Shown here piece by piece: positions 1 to 5,001 of a DNA stretch of 5,001 bases (within the stretch, counting starts at the first letter, position 1; each line of letters begins with the position of its first letter). Made by a program: the position numbers and the translations under genes. The DNA is from an uncultured Akkermansia sp. (lineage in GTDB: Bacteria; Verrucomicrobiota; Verrucomicrobiia; Verrucomicrobiales; Akkermansiaceae). The DNA lies in the NCBI GenBank assembly GCA_904501915.1, contig CAJGCV010000115.1:1-5001 (forward strand), in the 5' to 3' direction. The notes beneath the pieces are model-generated. The model saw nothing but the letters and a program-made list of their open reading frames with translations, did no database searches and was not told where the DNA came from.

Positions 1-1371
1 ACCGTTGAAGACGGTGCAAGTGTGACATTGAATACCACCGGGGTGTATCCTGTGCAGCAGGAGAGACTGGTGCTGGGGCAAGTGGAAACCGTTGATTTAG
101 GGACCGATGGGAAAGTCATTCTGACCTTGGGAGATAATGTTCCCTTCCGCGATATTTCGGCAGCATGGCTGGAAATGGAGGGCAATGAGCTGGTGCTGCG
201 CCTGCTGCACAGAGGTGAAAATCCCTACGCAGAGGTGGCTGCAAGCTACAACGGCCATGCCGGTGCGCGGATGCTGTGGACACTGACGGATGAAACGCTG
301 AAGAAGTCTCCGGATTTAAGCGCACTCACGCAGGCCATGGGGCATCTGCTGCAGGAAGGAAGAAACGCTGACGCTGACCGCCTGATGAGCTCTGCGGCAG
401 GCGCAGCCATAACTGCTGTTGCTAATGCGCTTTCGGGCGATATGGAGCGGCAGCTCCGCTCAGTCCGCAACCGGACTACCAGCATGGGGCTGAATCCGGC
501 CTATGCGTACAGTGATTTGCCCTATGTCAATGCATGGATAAATGCCGAGGGGGATTATCAGGAACTTTCCGCATCTGGCACAGATGCCGGCTTCCGCCTC
601 AACAGCTGGGGTGGAACGGTCGGCTGCGACCTGGATTTCAGCACCCGGCTGACTGCCGGACTGTCCCTTACCGCCATGTATGGAGATTTCGAGAGCAAAG
701 GGCCCGCCCGTGCAGATGGCGATTTGAACACGTATTATCTGACCCTTTTCGGCAGATATGTGCAAAATCGCTGGACGCACACATTTGTGGCAGCTGTTGG
801 GTGGGCGGATTCGGAATTGAACCGCTATGTCAGCTATGGAACAGGGCAGTACACGACTCGAGGTAAAACCCACGGCATGGGCCTGGGCTTCTTATATGAG
901 CTGGGGTATGTGATTCCTCTGGATGAGAATAACACCTCGTGTCTGCAGCCTGTGGCCAATCTTGCTATCAGCCATGTGCAGATGGATGCCTATAATGAGC
1001 ATGGTAGTGATGCAGCGTTGCACATAGGGCGTCAGCGCATGGATGCCTTCACCCTGGGGCTCGGTGCACGGTACCAGACCTATGCGCTGGAAAACCTGTG
1101 CAACCGCAGCAGCCTGCTGGAAGCACGCGCACTGCTTAAAATCGATGCCGGAGACCGCCGTGGCAAGAGCAGGGTGGCATTTGTGGCAGAGCCTGGTGCT
1201 TCTGCCACCGTCCGCTCGGCTGAGTCCGGAATCCTGGGGCTGGAACTAGGCGCTGGCATCACCCTGCCGCTGGGCGAGTCCGGTGGCCATCTCTTTCTGG
1301 ATGCGGGGCTGCAATTCCGTACCGATGAGACTGAAGTAAATGGTACAGTAGGATACCGGCTCCAGTTCTAA
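1..1371 (+). CDS. Autotransporter outer-membrane beta-barrel protein, C-terminal part (5' end outside window)
   Basis: The frame is open from base 1, so the 456 codons seen are the C-terminal part of a longer gene; the GTG at 22 is only an internal Val codon. Visible residues 1 to about 80 look like the end of a beta-rich passenger (for example DGASVTL and GNELVLRLLHRG). Residues about 85-160 are Ala/Leu-rich and helical, as in the linker that threads the barrel of type V autotransporters. From about residue 175 to the end come alternating amphipathic strands with many Tyr, Trp and Gly (NAWINAEGDY, LTAGLSLTAMYGDF, YYLTLFGRYV, LFLDAGLQF), a typical barrel domain of roughly 280 residues. The last residues are GYRLQF; a terminal Phe is the usual signal for BAM-dependent outer-membrane insertion. 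By family knowledge the barrel anchors and helps export the passenger, whose nature cannot be told here. Three Cys lie within the barrel region, which is somewhat unusual. Family assignment is by eye; signal peptide and promoter are outside the window. Confidence 0.9.
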   Translation, partial: TVEDGASVTLNTTGVYPVQQERLVLGQVETVDLGTDGKVILTLGDNVPFRDISAAWLEMEGNELVLRLLHRGENPYAEVAASYNGHAGARMLWTLTDETLKKSPDLSALTQAMGHLLQEGRNADADRLMSSAAGAAITAVANALSGDMERQLRSVRNRTTSMGLNPAYAYSDLPYVNAWINAEGDYQELSASGTDAGFRLNSWGGTVGCDLDFSTRLTAGLSLTAMYGDFESKGPARADGDLNTYYLTLFGRYVQNRWTHTFVAAVGWADSELNRYVSYGTGQYTTRGKTHGMGLGFLYELGYVIPLDENNTSCLQPVANLAISHVQMDAYNEHGSDAALHIGRQRMDAFTLGLGARYQTYALENLCNRSSLLEARALLKIDAGDRRGKSRVAFVAEPGASATVRSAESGILGLELGAGITLPLGESGGHLFLDAGLQFRTDETEVNGTVGYRLQF

Positions 1372-1398
1372 GTCCGGCAATCTCAAACCTGCCGTTAT

Positions 1399-1428
1399 GA
1401 GCAAGAGGGACTGAAATCCCTCTTGCTC
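1399..1428. terminator. Hairpin between convergent genes, probable bidirectional terminator
   Basis: GAGCAAGAGGGA (1399-1410) and TCCCTCTTGCTC (1417-1428) form a perfect 12-bp stem around the 6-base loop CTGAAA. It begins 28 bases after the autotransporter stop (1369-1371) and 8 bases beyond the ankyrin-gene stop (1436-1438 on the minus strand), so both genes end at its edges. The plus-strand flank CGATCATTTATT is only moderately T-rich and the minus-strand flank has no T-run. The stem is convincing; efficiency as an intrinsic terminator in each direction is uncertain. Confidence 0.75.
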
Positions 1429-1435
1429 CGATCAT

Positions 1436-4400
1436 TTATTGTGCTAAATGGAACTTACCATCGCTGCCGCGTTCATAAGTTTCCATGCCTCCGGTATCCC
1501 ATTTCAGCGTGATGCTGGTGCGGGAGAAATTCATGACTTCCGCAGTACCCTGGTTACCGGATAACCGGGCTGCCGCTTTGTGTTTGAACGAGAAGTTCAC
1601 GGCGCTTTGCCAGTTCGGGTGTACCAGCGTGAGTTTGCGGATGCGAATGCTCTTATCATTGTTTTTCAGCTTTTCACGGATATCACGATGCTCTGGCAGC
1701 AGCGCTTCACTTGTGCTGTGGAACAGGCCATCCGGGTGTTTGTAGAAGATTTCCACTCCCCAGCGGTCCCATTTCAGGACAATGCGCTGCTCTGAATACT
1801 CCATGATATTCGCCGTATCCCGATTTCCGGAAATGCGCGTGGCCACTTTGTATGCCTGCGATAAGCGCATCGCTCCACGCCAGCCTTTGCTGACCATTTT
1901 TTCTTCCCGGTAGTCAATACCGGGCCTGGTGTTATAGAGGAGTTTCTTCGCGGTGCTGGCATCCAGCGCCTGGAATCCCTCACCCGTCCAGAAATAGCTT
2001 GTAAGGCTGCCGTCTGCAGCGCGCCATTCGAATCTGGCAGCTGTTTGTCTGAAATTGTATGATTCAACCCCGCCGATTTCGCCTGTGTCTGCGCGGAAAA
2101 CCAGGCTGCGGTCGGGCGAGAAGAGCAGAGCCACCGCATTGTTATCGGGGGTGATGAGCTTGGTGAAAGCGTGAAGCGCTCTTCTCGGGTTCTTCAGGAA
2201 TGCGGCATTCTTGCCTCTGGGTACACATTTGTGGAACTTGCCATCGTCCCGGCGTTCTGTGGCTTCTACGCCCCAGCGGTCCCATTTGAACTCCATGTAG
2301 TCATCGCTGAGGTGGGTGATGTGGGCGGTGTCGCGCTCGCCACCCGTTCTTGCCATGACCATGGCTTCGCGGGAGATACGAACCGTATCAGACCAGCCGG
2401 GGAAGACGAAGGTTACCTGTTCGAATTCTTCCTGGCAGTTGTTGCCAGCCAGCGCTTTTTTGATTTCCTCAGCGCGGGGGTGAGGTTCAGGGAAATCCTG
2501 TTCCTTGAAGAACTGGTAGATTGCCCTGGCTTCCAGGAAGTCCGAGTAGTAACGGCGGTGTTCCATGTATTCCTGAGCGGCGGATTCCATGTTATTCCGG
2601 CGGCGCGTCAGCAGCTCTGTGGCTTCTGCGCAGTTGAGCGTTGCTCCGTGCTTAAGCAGTAAAGCTGCAGATTCGGGAGATTTTGTTATAACCAGCGGAG
2701 AGGAGGCATACCCGCTGACCGGCACGCCACGCTCCAGCAGACATTTCACGAATTCGGGCTTATCAATGACGCTGATGAGCGGCATCTTCGGCACTCTGTA
2801 GGCATTCGGTTCGAATGGCACAGAAGTAAGTGATATCCTGTTGTCCTCAAGCATCAGCTTAAGGATGTCAAGCGTCTGAATCGAATCAATAGCAGGCGGC
2901 GGTACGCCGGCATCAAGCATGGCTTGTGCCATCTCTGTGCTGCGGACGCAGTCCCAGAAATTACTGAGATTGTAGTGTAAATTGCGTCCTGTCAGTGCAT
3001 CGAGCAAGTCAATATCGCCAGTTTTTGCGATAAAGGCGTATATGTTGCCTGGAAGCCGCAGCCCGGAGTCAAGGAAGAGCTCAATCATATCAGCATCCTC
3101 GGTAAGGTCTGAGTGTTGTTCCACCAGCCTTCTGCTGTCTGGCGTCTTGAGCATTTCCGCTACTTTTTCCATATTGCCGGTCAGGATAGCAATTTTTACC
3201 TTGTCTTCAGCGCTCTCTGGCACCGGGGAAACAGGCGCAAGCGCTTTGAATGCTGCGCCGTACCGGGCGTCATATGACTTTTGAGCCAGCAGCACATCCA
3301 GCGCGGTGCGCCCGTATTTATTGCGGATTCCGGGGTCTACACCCAGTTTCAGCAGAAGGCTGATTGCCACTTCCGGCGTCTCGCCATATTTTGCTGCCGC
3401 CAGGTGCAACGGTGTGTTGCCAGTCTTGTCAAGCAGGGTAGTGTCGGGGTCAATATCCTCGATGATTTCGCAGAATTCCTTAATCAGACCGGCAGTTTCT
3501 TCCCGTTCCTCCTCATCGTCAGAGAGGAGCCCGTTCATATTACAGAGCGGTTCAACCATATAGAAGAGAATGTTTTCGTTGCCCTTGTCCACCAGGTGGA
3601 GCTCATCAGTATCGCTCACAATGTCTTTGAACAGCTCCAGGTTATCTTTGGTAAGCGGTTTGTGCGCGGCAACCATGGCGTAGTTGGCACCCCGCTTGTT
3701 CCGCGTGTTCACATCTGCCCCGGCATCTACCAGTGCCCGTATACAGCCGGCGTCCACACTCATGGCCCCTGGGGATAGCGGCGACCGCATGGTACCGTCC
3801 GGCTGGTGTACTTCTGCGCTTGCTCCCGCCTCCAGCAGCAGTCTGGTTACAGCCGGGAAATCCGCAGGGTTGTAACTGTAGCCCCTGAAATCGCCACGCA
3901 CCGCGCATTCCAGCACGCTCCAGCCGGAATCGGTCATGCCATTGGGATCCGCCTCTTGCTGCAGAAGCTTTTGCACCATTTCCACATTGCCATTGCCAGC
4001 GGCAGCGGCAATGACATTAGCACCCTTGACAGAGGCGCCCTTTGCCAGAAGAAGTCTGGGGAGGTTATTGTTGCAGTTAATGCAGTATTTCAGAATGCTG
4101 CTGCCACCCTGCTTGTCGAGCAGGGCATTGGGGTCTGCGCCATTGCGCAGCAGCAGTGTCGCATGGTTCGGCCGGAAAATCTGGCGTTGGAGTGCATGCT
4201 CTCCATCACTGCTGATGGCGTTTATATCAGCACCCAGCGCTATCGCCTTTGCAACGGAAAGCAACGGGTTGCCCCGCCAGTTGTAACTGGCTTTCTCAAT
4301 AAGCTGTTCCAGATTATCCGGGTCGATGTTGCAGTTGCGGAAATCCTGTTTCATCTGCTCACGCTCCTGTACCGTGGGCTGTCTGTCTGTAATGGCACAG

Positions 4401-4792
4401 GCCTCCAGCAACTCGCGTATCTCTGCATTTTCCGCCAGATCAATGGCTTTTTTCATCTCCTTGTTGCGCAGATTGATTTTTGCGCCCTTTGCCAGCAGAA
4501 GCTGCACATGGTCAATTGAATTAATCAGCACCGCCCTCATCAGCGGCGTGTTGCCGTCGCTGTCTTTCTGGTTGATGTCCTCTTCACCCGCCATCACGTC
4601 CTGCACCAGCTCTATGACCTCACCGTAGCCGGGGTGCAGTTCCTCCTGTACCTGAAGAACCATTTCCTCCAGTTCTCTTGCGGTGGGCTCTTCGTCCTGC
4701 TTATCCGGGCTCAGGATGATACTGCCTGTGATAATGGCTGCAAGCACCGCCAGACCCAGGAATTTCTGCTTTCTGGAAAAACGTAATTTCAT
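1436..4792 (-). CDS. Exported or membrane-anchored ankyrin-repeat protein with fourfold C-terminal WD-rich repeat
   Basis: A complete 1118-residue protein. The N-terminus has a basic stretch (MKLRFSRKQK) then a hydrophobic segment (residues 11-27) with no lipobox Cys, so it is a signal anchor or Sec signal; by the positive-inside rule the rest is extracytoplasmic. Ankyrin repeats are clear near residues 78-110, 195-225, 229-257, 259-288, 289-328, 334-366 and 456-492, with hallmarks such as GNTPLHLAA, LLLAKGA and GADVNTRNKRG. Residues about 528-720 look like a decayed continuation. An acidic stretch (425-432) and a charged linker (about 725-790) follow. Residues 792-1118 carry three clear copies and one degenerate copy of a small W-rich domain. 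Ankyrin solenoids bind protein partners; no catalytic motif is visible and the partner is unknown. Thirteen Cys, including one CxxC (237/240), are many for an exported protein. The ATG at 4792 is chosen because an in-frame stop lies 33 bases upstream with no other start between, and the next Met (44) would lose the hydrophobic segment. No strong Shine-Dalgarno is seen. Confidence 0.95.
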   Translation of the reverse strand: MKLRFSRKQKFLGLAVLAAIITGSIILSPDKQDEEPTARELEEMVLQVQEELHPGYGEVIELVQDVMAGEEDINQKDSDGNTPLMRAVLINSIDHVQLLLAKGAKINLRNKEMKKAIDLAENAEIRELLEACAITDRQPTVQEREQMKQDFRNCNIDPDNLEQLIEKASYNWRGNPLLSVAKAIALGADINAISSDGEHALQRQIFRPNHATLLLRNGADPNALLDKQGGSSILKYCINCNNNLPRLLLAKGASVKGANVIAAAAGNGNVEMVQKLLQQEADPNGMTDSGWSVLECAVRGDFRGYSYNPADFPAVTRLLLEAGASAEVHQPDGTMRSPLSPGAMSVDAGCIRALVDAGADVNTRNKRGANYAMVAAHKPLTKDNLELFKDIVSDTDELHLVDKGNENILFYMVEPLCNMNGLLSDDEEEREETAGLIKEFCEIIEDIDPDTTLLDKTGNTPLHLAAAKYGETPEVAISLLLKLGVDPGIRNKYGRTALDVLLAQKSYDARYGAAFKALAPVSPVPESAEDKVKIAILTGNMEKVAEMLKTPDSRRLVEQHSDLTEDADMIELFLDSGLRLPGNIYAFIAKTGDIDLLDALTGRNLHYNLSNFWDCVRSTEMAQAMLDAGVPPPAIDSIQTLDILKLMLEDNRISLTSVPFEPNAYRVPKMPLISVIDKPEFVKCLLERGVPVSGYASSPLVITKSPESAALLLKHGATLNCAEATELLTRRRNNMESAAQEYMEHRRYYSDFLEARAIYQFFKEQDFPEPHPRAEEIKKALAGNNCQEEFEQVTFVFPGWSDTVRISREAMVMARTGGERDTAHITHLSDDYMEFKWDRWGVEATERRDDGKFHKCVPRGKNAAFLKNPRRALHAFTKLITPDNNAVALLFSPDRSLVFRADTGEIGGVESYNFRQTAARFEWRAADGSLTSYFWTGEGFQALDASTAKKLLYNTRPGIDYREEKMVSKGWRGAMRLSQAYKVATRISGNRDTANIMEYSEQRIVLKWDRWGVEIFYKHPDGLFHSTSEALLPEHRDIREKLKNNDKSIRIRKLTLVHPNWQSAVNFSFKHKAAARLSGNQGTAEVMNFSRTSITLKWDTGGMETYERGSDGKFHLAQ
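1439..1636 (-). repeat. C-terminal repeat domain, copy C (residues 1053-1118, protein C-terminus)
   Basis: This copy contains HPNW (1058-1061), RLSGNQGTA (1076-1084), LKWDTGGME (1096-1104) and SDGKFH (1110-1115), after which the protein ends three residues later. The second core Trp is replaced by Gly (WDTGG for WDRWG). It is preceded by a helix-like charged segment (HRDIREKLKNND, 1035-1046) resembling that before copy A. Confidence 0.8.
1715..1900 (-). repeat. C-terminal repeat domain, copy B (residues 965-1026)
   Basis: This copy contains KGW (969-971), RISGNRDTA (986-994), LKWDRWGVE (1006-1014) and PDGLFH (1020-1025). KWDRWGVE is identical to copy A and RxSGNxxTA is shared with copy C. 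At DNA level, 17 bases (1758-1774) are identical to 2271-2287 in copy A. Confidence 0.8.
1967..2155 (-). repeat. C-terminal repeat domain, degenerate copy (residues 880-942)
   Basis: Placed by register between copies A and B. FEWRAADGS (921-929) takes the place of LKWDRWGVE, RADTGEIGG (900-908) that of the R-G-TA motif, and TGEGFQAL (936-943) that of DGxFH. The position of the conserved first Trp is Ala886, and the DRWG-E core is lost. Its spacing of about 86 residues from copy A and 85 to copy B is what makes it a believable fourth unit; sequence identity alone would not. Confidence 0.5.
2225..2419 (-). repeat. C-terminal repeat domain, copy A (residues 792-856)
   Basis: This copy contains FPGW (797-800), ARTGGERDTA (814-823), FKWDRWGVE (835-843) and DDGKFH (849-854). 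Trp800 lies 35 residues before the start of FKWDRW, the same spacing as in copies B and C. It is probably a small beta-rich domain, inferred from alternating hydrophobic residues and Gly/Asp turns. A helical, charged stretch (AEEIKKALAGNN, 774-785) precedes it, as in copy C. Confidence 0.8.
3293..4561 (-). repeat. Ankyrin solenoid, residues about 78-500
   Basis: These codons hold at least seven recognisable ankyrin-type helix-turn-helix-loop units, spaced irregularly with insertions. The best matches are residues 456-492, with GNTPLHLAAAKYG and LLLKLGVDP, and residues 78-110, with GNTPLMRA and LLLAKGAKIN. A non-canonical acidic insertion (about 420-450) interrupts the array. The irregular spacing and diverged consensus suggest old repeats rather than recent amplification. 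Confidence 0.88.
4712..4762 (-). other. Signal-anchor / transmembrane segment of the ankyrin protein
   Basis: Codons 11-27 encode FLGLAVLAAIITGSIIL, an uninterrupted 17-residue hydrophobic stretch. It follows five Lys/Arg in the first ten residues and precedes a polar, acidic region (SPDKQDEEP). There is no Cys for lipidation and no clean AxA signal-peptidase site, which favours an uncleaved anchor, though cleavage cannot be excluded. Confidence 0.8.
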
Positions 4793-4802
4793 ATTACCGA
4801 CT

Positions 4803-4830
4803 AGTATAACATATGCTTGCTGTCAGTCAA
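4803..4830 (-). promoter_or_regulatory. Sigma-70-like promoter of the ankyrin gene
   Basis: On the minus strand, TTGACT (4830-4825) and TATACT (4808-4803) are separated by 16 bases; each differs by one base from the E. coli housekeeping consensus. The -10 box ends 10 bases before the ATG, so a start of transcription at about 4796 would leave a leader of about 4 bases. This would give a nearly leaderless mRNA, consistent with the lack of a Shine-Dalgarno. It is predicted from sequence only. Confidence 0.6.
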
Positions 4831-4850
4831 TAACGAAGGATTGCTTTGAA

Positions 4851-4876
4851 TGGGACTGCACACGCACATGTGTCCC
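4851..4876. repeat. Interrupted inverted repeat with CACATGTG palindrome
   Basis: TGGGA (4851-4855) pairs with TCCCA (4873-4877 region), and after a 3-base bulge CACA pairs with TGTG around a short loop. Inside it CACATGTG (4865-4872) is a perfect 8-bp palindrome. It lies about 35 bases upstream of the ankyrin-gene -35 box, a place suited to a regulator site. On the plus strand it is followed by AAAGATTTTTT, so a rightward terminator is also possible, although no rightward gene precedes it. Role not determined. Confidence 0.35.
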
Positions 4877-4915
4877 AAAGATTTTTTCTGAGAGACGCAA
4901 GTGCCGATAAATCCT

Positions 4916-4946
4916 AGGCTTTCCGAATAGAGGCTTTTTCGAAGCC
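4916..4946. repeat. Imperfect direct repeat with small hairpin
   Basis: AGGCTTTCCGAA (4916-4927) and AGGCTTTTTCGAA (4931-4943) are near-copies three bases apart. GGCTT (4932-4936) can pair with AAGCC (4942-4946) over a 5-base loop, and the first repeat can compete for the same pairing. It may be the terminator of a minus-strand gene beyond the right edge, but no strong T-run follows. Nothing else recognisable was seen from 4947 to 5001. Confidence 0.3.
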
Positions 4947-5001
4947 CCCCTGTACTCAGATTTGAGCACATTTCGGTGGAGAATGCGCCTTATCTACCTG
5001 C

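Noticed and set aside
22..24. GTG as a start codon of a 449-residue autotransporter fragment
   Set aside because: The frame is open upstream to base 1, no Shine-Dalgarno precedes it, and a start there would lack any signal peptide, which an autotransporter needs.
460..873. Minus-strand 137-codon open frame within the autotransporter barrel
   Set aside because: It is antisense to strong beta-barrel coding sequence, with no supporting start signal or recognisable domain.
2171..3778. Plus-strand open frames of 163 and 165 codons opposite the ankyrin gene
   Set aside because: They overlap the confidently read ankyrin protein completely, and the translated sequences are rich in Phe/Val with no family features, as expected of reverse-complement shadows.
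3806..4519. Plus-strand open frame of 237 codons inside the ankyrin gene
   Set aside because: It is antisense to clear ankyrin-repeat coding sequence, its translation resembles no domain I know, and no ribosome binding site or promoter is evident. Long antisense frames are common in moderately GC-rich genes.
4962..4996. Possible plus-strand promoter (TTGAGC ... TATCTA)
   Set aside because: The spacing is 23 bases, too long for a sigma-70 promoter, and no rightward gene is visible before the window ends.
1..5001. CRISPR array, tRNA, rRNA, insertion sequence or toxin-antitoxin system
   Set aside because: I found no regularly spaced identical repeats, cloverleaf sequence, transposase motifs or small paired genes. 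The only repeats are the protein-level units described and the short ones listed.

Overview
The window holds two large protein-coding genes facing each other. On the left, plus strand, is the 3' end of an autotransporter-type gene whose start lies before base 1. On the right, minus strand, is a complete gene for a 1118-residue membrane-anchored or exported ankyrin-repeat protein. The moderate G+C, the classical C-terminal autotransporter barrel (diderm envelope) and the long ankyrin protein with an N-terminal hydrophobic segment would fit a Gram-negative host. The overall look resembles host-associated Verrucomicrobiota such as Akkermansia, but that placement is an impression from memory and was not tested.

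Layout. Bases 1-1371 encode the end of a passenger, a helical linker and an outer-membrane beta-barrel ending in Phe. Bases 1372-1435 are a short convergent intergenic gap with a perfect 12-bp hairpin that probably ends transcription from both sides. Bases 1436-4792 (minus) encode the ankyrin protein: a positively charged N-terminus and hydrophobic segment, an ankyrin solenoid that is recognisable to about residue 500 and decayed to about 720, a charged linker, and four related C-terminal units of about 86-90 residues. Upstream of it lie a good sigma-70-like promoter (4803-4830) very close to the ATG, a hairpin containing a palindrome (4851-4876), and a short imperfect direct repeat (4916-4943). 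No gene is evident from 4793 to the right edge.

Working together. The two genes are convergent, so they are not an operon. Both products are predicted to reach the cell envelope: the autotransporter in the outer membrane, and the ankyrin protein anchored in or exported across the inner membrane. A functional link is not shown by the sequence. The most distinctive feature is the fourfold C-terminal repeat (Trp / R-G-TA / KWDRWG-E / DGxFH) joined to an exported ankyrin solenoid. I saw no RNA gene, CRISPR array, insertion sequence or defence system.
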